Origin: Dermatemys mawii
Lineage: Eukaryota > Chordata > Testudines > Dermatemydidae
Assembly: GCA_007922305.1 (NCBI GenBank)
Contig: ML677326.1
Coordinates: 57,034,785-57,098,784, forward strand
Reading direction: 5' to 3'
Length of the DNA stretch: 64,000 nucleotides
This document shows, piece by piece, positions 49,701 through 61,996 of the stretch (position 1 is the stretch's first letter; every line of letters begins with the position of its first letter). The notes beneath the pieces are model-generated. The model had not been told where the DNA came from and ran no database searches. It saw only the letters and a program-made list of their open reading frames with translations. Both the position numbers and the translations under genes were made by a program.

Positions 49701-51698
49701 AGCAAGAATGCATTGTTTAGGAGAGCTTTGATCATCCTTCAGGAAAGCAGCATATCAGAATGCTCTCTCTGATACACCTTTGTGCATATGGAATTCTGAA
49801 ATTATTTTACTGAAGGTCATGTTTAGAAACCACCATGTTCTTTAAAGGAGGATGATTCTAATACAAGATTACAAATTTTGATGCCTCTTTCAAGAGAGTA
49901 CAGTTTTATATTCACAAAACTGTTTAGAGTGCACATCATGTAACATTTTAACTACAGAGACTAGTTCCCAGACATGTACTGTATTTCCTTCCCCACCCTC
50001 TTGCTGACTGGATAAAAACAGGAGAAGATTGTTTTAGGAACCATATTTTAGAGAACAGGACTTGCTCTGTCTTGGATTTTGTTTTGTTTCTCTATGCAGT
50101 TCTATGAAACAATGTAACCTTTAAAATTTTGATGCAGCTACAGCATGTATTGTGTAAAACATCCATACAATTGTATACTAAAATATACAAACATGGAAAT
50201 CCAGAACAGTCTGAACAAATCCAGAACAAACTGTAAGGCTTTAAAGCTTTCTCTTTTGGGTATTCATCTTCTGAGAAAAGGATATTTTGTCCATTAAAAT
50301 TTAAATCTTTAAAAATGGCACATTTTTGGGACTTTTTTCCCCAAGCTAAAGCAGATATAGACTGTATAGTGGCTAGTTCTAAATAGAATCAAAGTGGTAT
50401 GAAACTGACAGAGTAGTATTAAAATATTTCTGACTTTTTAAGAGCATAAACTGGTATCATTTTTCGTTAGGTGCAATCACTTCGAAAGTATGATAATCCT
50501 TCAGTGTAAGCGTATTATGCCTTGTGCAATCCACCACAATGCAGTCATGATTTTGGATTTCTTGTGTGTAAGGTGAGGAATCCTGATAGATGGCATTTTA
50601 CCTTTATAAAGTACTGCATTAGTTGTAAGAGGCTATTTGGATTCACCAATAAACTTTAAGATGAAAATTAATGTTAAGGGAGAGACTGTCATAAAAGGCA
50701 CAAAGGGGAGCTTTTTTGTCTCCCTTTTGTGTCTTTGAAAGTCTCCTGAGAGTTTCACATCTGACCCTGAGAATTCAATCCTTTGAAGAAAAAAAACAGT
50801 GCTCAAGTTTCAGAAGCACTGGTGGATACTCTTATGCTAGTTTAGATAGTAAATGCTTATTCATGTCCAACTGGCACATTACCGTAAGGTGAATACTCAA
50901 AATATGGCTGCAATGAATTTGCTCCTTAGGGGAGCAGTCCTATATGGCTATGTTCAATTAACATTGTGTGACACTGCAAATCTCCAATGGGATGTTAGGA
51001 ATTTGTCTATCGAGAGCAATATATCAGTAAATAATAGCTCTTATAACAGCAAGTTTCATATATAATAGTACCAGATTTATTTAGCATTTTCAGTAATTTT
51101 ACTGATAGCAACTTATTCTGGGAAGAAATTATTTTGATAGAAGTGTTATAGTTAGAAAGGATGATTGCTATATCTTAAGTTTCTTGATGACCATTTATGC
51201 TACAGTTCCTAAAAATGCCCTTATCTGGCAGAGATACTTTAATCACAATTTAGTTTAATCTAGGACATGCAGTCTGACAAAACTGAGTGTTTTCGAAGAT
51301 CAGAACATGAGTCTGTTTCTGGCTTGAAAGGAATAGCATTGCAAACATACCATTTGTGTCAGTGTATTTATTCATTCTCTATGACCAAAACTAGACTTTT
51401 AATAATAAATTAGACATCTTCCAGCAATGGGTTGGATGCCAGTAAAAAATGACTGACAACTGTATGTTTTCCCTTAGAATACTTTTACTTTGATTAAACT
51501 GAAAACAAAATAGGTGCCCCGAGCCTTTTGCCACAGTACTAATATACATAGCTCATATTTGGAGGGATACAAGACCTCTTATTAAAATATAGTCCCAAAA
51601 ACATAGCATGGTGATTCACATGTTTGCTAACTAATGCCACATTATCATTACTACATTCAAAACCTACAGAACTTAGCCTTAGATACAATGTATCTTTT

Positions 51699-51701
<3 letters not shown>
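46787..51701. other. PALLD: Intron stretch, largely unique
   Basis: No exon and no intact transposon. 47760-47930 is free of repeat words and could be conserved non-coding sequence. A TG/AG-rich patch lies at 49315-49370. Other open frames here are short and uninformative. Confidence 0.4.

Positions 51702-51743
<42 letters not shown>
51702..51743. repeat. (AG)21 microsatellite
   Basis: An uninterrupted run of 21 AG units, 42 bp, preceded by TTTTAAC and followed by GTGTGGGGG. It causes repeated Glu-Arg (plus) and Ser-Leu (minus) runs in open frames that are not genes. Confidence 0.98.
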
Positions 51744-51745
<2 letters not shown>

Positions 51746-52984
51746 GTGGGGGAAGAGAGATCTGTGAAGAGCCAAAAACATTCCTCAATAATTTATTTGC
51801 CAAATCCAAAGGAAACCTCTTTCTGGCCTGGGCAAAAAGAGAAATCCCCACAGGTATCCCATTACCAAACATTATAATGAAACTTTGTTTACTGCTCTGC
51901 AGGGTCCATTCAGCCCATGGAAAATCTATTCTGAAAGACTACTGTGTTCATTTTACAACTTCACACATTGACATGCTGTAAAGCCCATACTTGTTCTTAT
52001 TTACAGTGAGGGAGACCGCTCTAATCCTCTCTCCCATGCCACAGAATTTAAAATAGTTTGTACCAGTAAAGACATTTTTGTTAATATACTGAAATCAGCA
52101 GTTACATCTGAAGAAAAGATACAAACATAAGATGGATGCACTGTCAAGAACAATACCTGAAAAGGTCTGTGCACAGGAGGGTGTTATGTTGCCTTTAAAT
52201 GAAATTATTCTATATCATTCATAGATTTAGAGGTCAGAATGGACTGGTTTGATAGTCCATTCTGACTATCAGTCTAACAGGTCTATACAGTAGCTCTAAC
52301 TTCAAGTAATCAGTATAACAATGTTAATATTATTTGTATTTGACAAAGTTGCAGAGAAAAAGATATTGAAACTGATACACATTTATAACTGGGGTGTGAG
52401 GACTTCGTATATTTGTAATTGACCATTTATTCTCATATTAGATTTAATGAGAAGGCTTTAAATGTAAAATTATCATAAATCCTCACTCAGATTTCTTACT
52501 GTAATAAAATGTGTTCTCATGCAAGTTCTTTTGCCATTGACAGCAACCTTAAAGAGTGTAGCAGGAGTGTAGTAGCACTGGGAAGAAGTTTAGCCATATT
52601 AATTCATATAAGTTGACAGAGAAATACTTTTCAAAAAGGACTCAATCCCTCCACTCCAGGCCCTACATGCTGCTCCTGCTTCACAATGGGCCAGAAGCCA
52701 GCCAACTTCCTTCGCTATAGATTCTTCAAAGATGGAGGTGGTTCCCAAGCCAATCTCCTGTTACCCTCAAGCACAGGGGCATGCCAGGTGATTTCTAGAC
52801 AGGGACAGAATGACTGCAGCACACTACACTCTAGCAACCCCTGCCTAGCCACTATCCTCGGGGACAGTATAGTTTAGGTCGACAGAATAAGATGAGGGGC
52901 TAAATGGTCCCCTAGGTGCCGGGGGCAGAAAACTGTTCCCCTTCTGCTTCATCCAGCTCATGCTGTGTGTAGCCATGGATTGAG

Positions 52985-53203
52985 GGCAGAATGTTATAGT
53001 GCCATAATATGGATATGCTCTGAAGTGTCCCTAACTTCTGATTGCCAGAAGCTGGGAATGGGTGACAGGGGATGGATCCCTAGATGATTAAATGCTCTGT
53101 TCATTTCCTCTGAAGCACCTGGCATGGGCCACTGTCAGAAGGCAGGATACTGAGCTAGATGGACTACTGGTCTGACTCAGCATGGACGTTCTTATTCTCT
53201 TAT
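52985..53203 (+). mobile_element. CR1 LINE, 3' end
   Basis: CTTCTGATTGCCAGAAGCTG, GGGAATGGGTGACAGGGGAT, GCACCTGGCATGGGCCACTG, TACTGAGCTAGATGGACTAC and TGGTCTGACTCAGCATGGAC lead to a terminal TTCTTATTCTCTTAT repeat. This is the standard 3' untranslated end of turtle and bird CR1 elements, truncated at 5' as usual. Confidence 0.85.
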
Positions 53204-53795
53204 ATTTAACATCATCAGCATTCCCTGTTAAAGGTACAGCAGTTTTTTTATGGTGTAAATCAGTGGAGTTAAACTAGGGGGGAGTTTAGCCTATAAGGTG
53301 TAAAGATTAGTTGAGAGGTATGGGAAAAAGAGGTCCCATTTCAAGGACCACTCAGTATCTTCTGAAGGAAAGAAAGACTTGGTATGCAGAGCTGCATTTA
53401 AGCCAGAATCCAGAAGAGGATGCTTTGGTAAGTAACACTAACAAAGCCATATTAAGAATTTAAACTAGGCTTGAAGAGAAGGTGAAAGCACAAAAATCAG
53501 AAGGAAGGGATTAAAACGTGAATGCAGCGAAGGAGTAAACATTAAATATTTTGTTAGGAATATAAAAAATCTGGATTGGCAAGTTTTGGAAGAACTAAAT
53601 TGCAGAACAGCAACTGACAGTCTAAAAGCACAGAATGTAGGGAATGAATTGGAATTACAGGTCTGTTCTGGCTAAATGCAGTCTGCTTTACTGGGGAACA
53701 TTTAGTTGTAAAATAACCAAGATGAGCAAACCAGATACAATGGGACTAAGGGTTGGATCTCACAAGATGCTAAACACCCTCACTGACCTTTGAGA

Positions 53796-54368
53796 CTGGG
53801 GTAGGCAAACTACAGCCCATGGGTCACATGTGGCCCGCGGGACCGTCCTGCCCGGCCCCTGAGCTCCATCTGGGGAGGCTATCCCCAGCCGCTCCCCCAC
53901 TGTCCCTCTGCAGCCATGCCGCCATGCGGGCAGCGCTCTGCGGAGTGGGGCTGCGTGGTCCTCTGGGGCAGCATGCTCCTGTGGGGCAGCATGGCAGTGC
54001 ATCTAGCTCCGTCCGGGCTGCTGCTCTGAGTGGCATTGTAAGGGGGTGAGGAGTGGGGGGGTTGGATAAGGGGCAGGGAGTCCTGGGGGGCAGTCAGGGA
54101 ACAGGGAGCAGGTTGGATGGGGCAGAGGTTCCTCGGTTAGGTGGTCAGGGGACGAGGACTGGGGGGTTGGATAGGTGTGGGAGTCCCAGGGGTCTGTCAG
54201 GATGGGTTGGGGATTCTGAGGGAGCCAGTCAGGGAGCGGGATGTGGTAGGAGGTCAGATAGGGGGTGGAGCCAGGCTGTTTTGGGAGGCATAGCCTTCTC
54301 TACATGGCCCTCCATATAACTTTGCAATCCCAATGTGGCTCTTGGGCCAAAAAGTTTGCCCTCTCCTA
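53796..54368. mobile_element. GC-rich non-autonomous hAT element, third copy
   Basis: The left end CTGGGGTAGGCAAACTACAG and the right end AAAAAGTTTGCCCTCTCCTA are mutated versions of the CAGGGGTGGGCAAAC termini. Internal words such as TGGCCCGCGG and GGGGGGTTGGAT recur. I see no clear target duplication, so this is an older or damaged copy. Confidence 0.8.
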
Positions 54369-54771
54369 TTCTAAACAGCTGGGGACAGTCAAGCCCAGAT
54401 CCACATAGGCACTTAGGTGCTATAATGCTGAGAGTTACAATGCCTAACTTTTAGGTACCTAGAAAAAACATTGAGACACCACTGCAATCCACAAAGTTCA
54501 AGTTAGGTGCTTAGGATCCCTATACACTTCATGAGAAGAGATAGGTGCCCTACAATGTGACTCACAATAGGCAGCATACTAGTCAGGGAGCTGTATTTGC
54601 CAGCCAATGGGAGGGCCTATCTTAAGTCTCACATTTCTCCATTGAGTTAGGTGCCTAAACTCAGATATGGAACTCCCTCCTCAGTCTTTTCTGTTGAAGC
54701 TGTTCCACTGCATATAAATAGTCATTGCAACAGAGAGAGACAATGAGATGGAGAATGTCTCTGTCACCTGA

Positions 54772-55042
54772 TAGTTACAGCACTCATCTGGAAGTCTGGA
54801 GACCCAGGTCCTAGTCTCCCTACTCCAGTGACTCTTGTTACTTATCTAAACTGGAACAATTTCAGCAGGAGAGCCAGAGGAAGCCCCACATCAAAATATC
54901 CCATAGCTCAGTAGCTAGAGCATTCTTCCTGAAAGATGGGAGATCCTTCTTCAAATCATCTCCTTCCCTCTGCCAGCCAGAGGGCAGAATTGAGCCTGGA
55001 TATCCTACATCTGAGGTGAATGCTCTAACTACTGGACCAAAA
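54772..55042. repeat. tRNA-like modules in opposing orientation, second locus
   Basis: Two plus-strand modules are visible: 54772-54835 (GATAGTTACAGCACTCATCT, GGAGACCCAGGTCCTAGTC) and 54902-54962 (ATAGCTCAGTAGCTAGAGCA, GGGAGATCCTTCTTCAAATC). A minus-strand module at 54976-55040 reads CCAGTAGTTAGAGCATTCAC and GATATCCAGGCTCAATTCTG. Each has box A-like and box B-like words at tRNA spacing. Confidence 0.55.
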
Positions 55043-55045
55043 GTT

Positions 55046-57673
55046 ATAAGGTGGGCACCAGTTATAAAGTGCTTCTCTGCTGGCTATGTTTCGAATGGGA
55101 CCTGATCCAACAGGTGGCCTCCATGTACTTCTACCAGACTGGGGGGCTCTACATACAAGATACATTGGCAAATGCATGTTTTCCTCTGGTTCGTGGACCA
55201 GTCTTGCACTTAGGCAGGAGATAGGTGTCTGGGCATCAAAAGTGATGCAGCACTGCACATATTCAAGGGCAGAAATTCAGGGACAGAATGAGTTTAGGTG
55301 CCTACAAGGTTAGGTGTCAGTTTTGTGAATTGTTGTGGAGCCTAAAACTGGAACCTAGGAACTTAAGTACTTGGGGATTTGGCCTCAGTACCTTTCAGGA
55401 AGGCAATCAGCATCTTGTAAAATTGGGCCAAATGACACCACTTTAGGCTAATGTATGTACAAAGTTAGACTAAAAAACTGCTGTCCATCGGTGATCTTAG
55501 CCCTAACAAAACAAATGCACTTCCGAACAGCAAAGAAAGCATGCCACAAATAGCACAAACAGCAAAGTATTATGACTGACAAAGTGTCATCAAATTGGGA
55601 TGTCTCTAAAAAGAATGGAGTAAGGCAAAGAATTCTGATCATTACAAATGTGTCCTTCATGTCTTACAATATCAGACACACTACTTTTACCAAATACTGC
55701 CTGGATGCAACCTTACATACTGAACCACAGGATATAAATAAAAGATACAAATAAACTTGATTCCACTTCTTGAATCAAGTAACTCATTATATTTACTGGG
55801 CTGGAAAAGAGAGGAAGAAACCCAATAGTCACAAAATCAAAGATGAATGATTTCAGACAGCAAACTTCAAAACAAAACCTCACAAAGCCTGGAGGAACCA
55901 AATGGCCCCAAGCCATGCAACATTAATAGAATGTATATTATCTGAGAAGAAATAGAACAAGTTTCCAACAGTCATGGAAATCCTTGAAGATAAATATATA
56001 TTAGGCAGAAAGAGCAAGCTCTACTGAACAGTTTTCCAGGGGCCTGATTTTATATTTCTTGCACACCTCAAATTTGTCTTAAAGTCACTGGAAGTTTAGG
56101 GTGCATGCCAGGATTAGGCTTTGTTCTAAATGATCATCAATGGTGGCACTAAGAAAAAAAATTATATATATACACACACACGTGCTCAGATAAGAAAAAC
56201 AAATGCACATTGCAGTTAACACAGAAACAAAGCAAGATACTTAAAAAGAAAAGTCTGATAGAATGTGGCTAAAGATGAAGCATATTTGTAATCCCTTTTC
56301 CCAGAACTGGAAGGCATTAAGGAGGAGGAAATAAGATGCTAAGAGGGTGAAATTGGAAAAGGTTAAACAGCGTTGTCATATAGCTGAAATATTTAAGGAA
56401 CATTTCCTAAACTACTTTGAAAGGGAGTATACTAACCAAATGCTATCCAATCCTGGCTGGGTGCCCATAACTTTAGTTGGGTTAGGGCTCAATGAGACAA
56501 AGGACAAAAATCAAGTGGAATAGATGGGATTTATTTATAGGACAGTCAGAAATGCAAAGAATAGAAATCTGTGGACCTAGACTGCTGTATAACTTTGGAA
56601 ATTCTTCTTGTGCATGAAAGTGTTTTAGAAAAGTAATGACAAAGAAAATAAAGTCAGATTGATCCATGTTAAAGGAAACACAATTGTGCTAAGCTGAGGA
56701 TGGAGTAATGTTTCCCACAGGTTTAGCAACATGTTAGCTTACTCAGGCTAGAACCTCATTTGGACTTGTTTCCCACATAGATTGATAAACAGAAATACCC
56801 ATTTCTTTATATGGTAACCTCACTGAATTTTCATTGCTTCTTACCTCCATGACCACATCCATATAACGGATGGAAGAAATCTGCCATTCTAAACCAACCA
56901 GGAAGATCTAAACTGTTTCTCTCCTCAAGGTATCCCTTCCATTATATATTTTTGGATTAATTTTCAGATAACGTTGTCATTCATTCACTCATTTATGATG
57001 TGTAAAAGAGTTCCTGAAAAGCTTTTGATAAACTCACCAATGCCAATGATTTTATTCTAAAAGAAGTCAGGGTCAGAAATAATACAATAAAGGTTACAGT
57101 AAAGTATTCATAGCTAGCATCTTATCTTACAAATGGTTTTCTTTGTGACACATACTATTGGGGACTTAGCCAAATCTCCAGAGATTCTTATTTCTAACAT
57201 AATTTACACACTGGGAACATCTCACGTTATTTTGTTAAAGTGGTGGTGACAGTACTACCCACATGGAGTAGAACATGAAGGTACTTAACACTACTGCATA
57301 TCTGATTAAGATACTAGTTTCCGGCACTGTGCTTAGTCCAGTAGTCAAACAGTCTCTCTCTCTCCCCACTTCTCCCATTGCAAGCAGTCTAGCAACAAGA
57401 GTTACTTAAAAATCCACTAGGAGATTACCAACAGAGTACACAAATTATAACAAAATGGTATATCTTTTTTTTATGTGCACGAAAATGATACTAATGATGG
57501 TGAAAATTAAGCAAGGATTGAGAGAAGATGATATTCAAAAGGATAATATCCTAACATGTGGAAAAGGCTTTGAAGATATGAACTAAGGGTTCAATATTCT
57601 TTACAGATTCTAGTACAGTAATTCCTAAGGATGGATTGTAACTCTTCAATTCAGCCCTAGTAAGAGGTAGCGT
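55046..57673. other. PALLD: Intron stretch without recognised elements
   Basis: No exon seen. A TATATATACACACACACGTG patch lies around 56163-56185. The region 55262-55400 has TAGGTGCCT-type words, also seen at 54405-54660, that suggest an old diverged repeat. Confidence 0.4.
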
Positions 57674-57795
57674 TAGCATGACCAGATGTCCCCGATTTTA
57701 TAGGGACAGTCCTCATTTTGGGTCTTTTTCTTATATAGGCTCCTATTGCCCACCACCGCATCCCAATTGTTCACATTTGCTCTCTGGTCACCCTA
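57674..57795 (+). mobile_element. Short TAGGGT-ended hAT-like element, copy D
   Basis: It begins TAGCATGACCAGATGTCCCC (two changes from the family end) and ends TCTCTGGTCACCCTA. Flanking 8-mers GGTAGCGT and GGTAGCAT agree at 7 of 8 positions. Same orientation as copy A. Confidence 0.9.
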
Positions 57796-57803
57796 GGTAG
57801 CAT

Positions 57804-58580
57804 GCACAGCCCCACAAGCAGGGCAGGATCTAGACAGTGATGCCACAACAACCTACCTCCCCACTACTCTAGGGGGAAGTAATCTACACCACCACTTTTA
57901 CTGCGCAGATTATATCCCCATTTGTTCTAGTGCATGGGCCAGCATGCTGGGTGGATGGTGGAGACCATGCTCTGCCCACTTCATACCTCTGCCTGTCCAC
58001 TTACATAGGAGGGAAATAGTACCCTGGCTGCATCTGTTCTTGCCTTGTGTGCTGGCAATGCTCCAACAATGCAAGTAACTTGCCAGAGGCATAAGGGGTG
58101 TCCTTATGCCCCTTACACCTCTGCACGGGCATGCAGACCTATCTTATTTTTTATCCATTACTGAGTTAATATGTTTTCAGATGTTTTGAAAGTGCTCCTC
58201 AGGATTCAAAAATATTACTCAACATAAATAATTTTTCTTCTCATTTGTGTGCAGCCGACTAAAATCTAAGGCACAGTCACCTCAAACTTTGAGTCACTGG
58301 AGAAGGAGAGCTGGGAAGCAGCCTGTCTGGCAGAGTTTTACAGGTTTTCTGTCCTCATAAAAAGCTGACCTAAAAGGCTTTCAATAGCCTCAAGTTTTTC
58401 CAGCCACTTGGCAAAGAAACATCTTCATGACAACCTTAGACTAAACTATCAAACTGGTGACTTCAAAAAAATAGTAAAGCTGTCCAAAAACAAAATTTCA
58501 GATATGGTGCTTTGTGCTTAATCCAGAATCTAAATCTATGTAACATCAACCTCAAATACTCCAAAGGATGCTGTTGAACA
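57804..58580. other. PALLD: Intron stretch without recognised elements
   Basis: Sequence between two transposons. I see no exon, and no repeat I can name. Confidence 0.4.
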
Positions 58581-58588
58581 TTTTAGAC

Positions 58589-58894
58589 CAAGGGTAGGCA
58601 ACCTATGGCACGGGTTCTGAAGGCGGCACGCGAGCTGATTTTCAGCAGCACTCACACTGCCCGGGTCCTGGCCACCGATCTTGGGGGCTTTGCATTTTAA
58701 TTTAATTTTAATTTTAAATGAAGCTTCTTAAACATTTTATTTACTTTACATACAACAATAGTCTAGTTATATATTATAGACTTATAGAAAGAGACCTTCT
58801 AAAACCGTTAAAATGTATTACCAGCACACGAAACCTTATATTAGAGTGAAGAAATGAAGACTCGGCACACCACTTCTGAAAAGTTGCCGGCCCG
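58589..58894. mobile_element. Non-autonomous hAT element, 306 bp
   Basis: The left end CAAGGGTAGGCAACCTATGG and the right end AAAAGTTGCCGGCCCG are inverted termini. A perfect 8-bp duplication TTTTAGAC flanks it (58581-58588, 58895-58902). The AT-rich interior with AGACTTATAGAAAGAGACCT and GAAGACTCGGCACACCACTT is a familiar sauropsid element. Confidence 0.95.
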
Positions 58895-59642
58895 TTTTAG
58901 ACCCCTTGATTTTCTTCTTTTGCTTTCTTTAGAGTCCTCTCCTTAGTGCTTTGAACCATGTTTTTCAACACTCTTCCAGTGAGGCAACTTGAACCTGTAT
59001 GCCTAAAGATAAAACATACTGGTACAAATTCCTTGGCTCATTTTAGAATGGAAAAGATTGAAGATTTTAATCATCATCATCCACAAAGGGAAATGTGTCT
59101 GAACCAAAAGCACAGCTCTTTATCGTCCTGAACCTGGAGGGACTTAGATCAAAATTTTCCAGTTGGAGCCCATTTCTAGTCACAATACAGAGAACAAATC
59201 ACACACAAAAAAGTTTAGAAGAGGAATACAGGACTATATTAATGAATATTACAAAACATTGTTTCTCCTATTCGAAGCCACTGGGCCATCCTTTGAAAAC
59301 TATAAATGTGAGGGGACAAATTGAGGAAGGAGGAAATGGTAAATAGTTGTCAAGAACTACTGTTTTTCAGAAAAGTGACCACTCCTAGTAAACAATCTGA
59401 GGGTTTCGATCTGAGAAATGCCTGCAAATGCAAAATGTGACCTACAGGTTTCAGAGAACTATTTTTATTCTTTATCATCCCAGACAACATCCCATGTTAC
59501 CAAATGTCTCCTGCCTCTAATTTTTTGTTGATGTATTTGGTGTGGATGAAGATGAAGGAGTAAGCTGGGTAAAGCTGGGTATGGCTGGGATCAGGGTGCT
59601 TTCAGCTTACTCATTCTCCTGTCGTTATCCTTCAGTCCTGCT

Positions 59643-60215
59643 CTGGGGTGAAAGTACGGGTTACGTCGTATCGGTAAAAGGTAGCCGCCAGTACTGGCCC
59701 GTACTGCTGACTTTAAAGCGCTCCCATGGCAGCGCTTTAACATCGCTGTCCCTTCTGTGCCCCTGATCAGTGGCCCTGCTGGGTCCCTACCAGCAGGGCG
59801 CAAAAGGGGCAGCAATGACTCATCAGGGGCACTGATGGGGGAAGTAAAAGAGGCAGCTACGTTAAAGCGCTGTTGCGGTAGCGCTTTAATGTTGATACCC
59901 CTTTTTCCCAGAGCCACTGATGCGGGGGGAAGGGGATGTTGGGGGTGGGGAGAAGCAGTGGTTGCCCCAGAGCTGCGATTTAAAAGAGCCAAGGGCTCCA
60001 GCTGCCGCTGCCACTGGCTGGAGCCCGGGGCCCTTTAAATCGCTGCTGCAGCCCCAGGCACCGTGGCCCAGGGAGCGTAGATAGACAGGCTAGGGGATGC
60101 TGACCCCCCAGTCCCATCCTTTCCATCCAAGTCCCCGCCCCTTCTGGAGGAAGTTGCGGGGTGGGGGGCAGAGCAGCCCCATACCAGTAAGAGCTACATT
60201 TTACTTTCAGCCCTG
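59643..60215. mobile_element. Non-autonomous hAT-like element, 573 bp
   Basis: The ends CTGGGGTGAAAGTA and TACTTTCAGCCCTG are inverted (12 of 14). Flanking 8-mers GTCCTGCT and GTTCTGCT agree at 7 of 8. The interior repeats TTAAAGCGCT(CC) and AGCGCTTTAA words and a GGAGCCCGGGGCCCTTTAAA block. Overlapping open frames here are not genes. Confidence 0.85.
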
Positions 60216-60856
60216 GTTCTGCTATATCAGTTGTAAGTGTCTATGATTTTGAGATGTAGACAAATGTTTGCTATAGGCCATGAACAAGAGCACCAGCCTC
60301 ACTTTACCTTTTCAAGCTAAGCCAGATAATTAGAAAGTAAATTTTGAAGTACAGAAAAACAAGAGTTATGAAACTGCCAGTTTAGCTATTTGTTCTGCTT
60401 CTTACAATCACAGGAAACAGGATTGATTGGTGCACGGACAGGATATATTCCTAGACCCTGAACATACTCTTGAAAGAATGCGTAGTACAGGATTTCCCTC
60501 ATTACCTATAGATTGAGGAACGACAAATTAGTTAGTTAATTATAAGATGTTTTCTGGTTCTTGATATGATTGTTTTTGGAAGAAGGATTCAGAACTGCTC
60601 TGGAAAGAGTAGGGCTGGAATTTTGATTTTCAACGTGGAGCTTTTGCATGTAGTTGGAGTTGTAAGTGGCCCAGCTAAGAACTTTCCAAAAAACTGTGAG
60701 CATCAACCTTCAGAGGTTAAAAAATAAAAAGAGTGAAGCAAGAAGAAAACTCGATTTAATATTAATTCATCAGTTTCAGATACCACTGGTCAAATTCATC
60801 TCTGGACTAAATCCACTGAAGCCAATAAGGCTACATAGAAACAAATTTATTTCTGC

Positions 60857-61473
60857 TGTGACGGAGTCAGACCAGAAGGATATAAGAGAGTGCTGGAAGG
60901 CAGGTATATTAGTCTCAGGATGTGCAGGTCCCTGTTCCCTGGATAGCCAAACAAAGGCTATTCCAGGCCAATCAAGACACCTGGGGCCAATTAAGAACCT
61001 TCTAGAAAGGAGAAGAAACAGCTAGCCTGATTGGGACACTTGAAGCCAATCAGGGACTGGCTGAAACCAGATAAAAACCTCCCAGTTAGTCAGGTGGCTG
61101 TGGGTGTCAGGAGCTGTGGAAGGAAGTTATGCTGTTGGTGAGACTGAGTGGTGGACAACATATCATCCAGAAGGAAGGAAGCCCTGAGGTAAGGGTGAAG
61201 TGGAGTTTGAAGAAGCGGAGACTGCTGTGGGGAAGTAGCCCAGGGAATTGTATTCTGTTTTGTGCCTAAAAGGTCAGCCATCTTAGCTGATTCTATTAGG
61301 GTCCCTGGGCTGGAGTCTGGAGTAGAGGGCGGGCCCGGGCTGCCCCCTTTTCTGTCTCCCCTAATTAGTTACTGAGAAAGGGAGGTCATTCTGGGGCCTG
61401 GATGAATTTCTGAAGCCCCTAAATCTGCCAGGAAGCGCAGGACCCACAAATACAGACTTGGAGCTTTGTCACA
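60857..61473. mobile_element. LTR-like repeat unit, 617 bp (probable solo LTR)
   Basis: It starts TGTGACGGAGTCAGACCAGA and ends GGAGCTTTGTCACA, so it has short inverted TGTGAC/GTCACA termini of the TG...CA kind. The interior has CCAATCAAGACACCTGGGGC and CCAATCAGGGACTGG, then AGATAAAAACCTCCC, which could act as CCAAT and TATA elements. I know this unit as a repeat in turtle genomes. No internal retroviral genes are present, and the flanks show no convincing 4-6 bp duplication, so LTR status is a reasoned guess. Confidence 0.55.
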
Positions 61474-61996
61474 CTACATAAATTGGAATCTAAGAATTCC
61501 TATATTTTTGTCTTATTTTTAAAAATGTATATACTCTTGAACATAAATTTGAAAAGACTTCAGTGATAATGTTTGGACACAACACTGTTACGATTTAAAA
61601 GTTTATCCAGATGTTCTTGATTTCTACTTGCTTTCTGTCTTTTGCAAACTATCACATGTGTAGATACTTAAACAAGACCATAGAAATGATGAGGCCAATA
61701 TCACTTAGACAATTTGGAAAGATCAAAATATCCCTGTAAATTACTAAATTCACTTAACTTCACTTTGCCAAATCTAACAGATGCAGTTCTGTGTGGAAAT
61801 GAACAGCCATTTTCTACTGACACTAAATATATACCTATGCTATATGTATTTCAATGCATTTTTTATTTAATGTAACATTAAGGCTTTTGCTTAGTGAACA
61901 ATTCATCCTCTTACAGCAAAGGAAATAAGTTTTAAGGCAGACACTCCATTCGTTGATGTTGTTTGCAGCTCATATGACCTGCAAAAGACACATAGG

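Noticed and set aside
51634..51981. Open frames with Glu-Arg and Ser-Leu repeats
   Set aside because: They are produced by the (AG)21 microsatellite.
54902..54962. Possible tRNA gene
   Set aside because: Box A and box B words are present, but the acceptor and anticodon stems do not pair well and similar modules recur elsewhere, so it is a tRNA-derived repeat.
59591..60038. 133-codon and 93-codon frames
   Set aside because: They fall within the 59643-60215 transposon and reflect its GC-rich internal repeats.
60666..61025. 119-codon plus-strand open frame
   Set aside because: It straddles the boundary of the LTR-like unit and has no recognisable domain.
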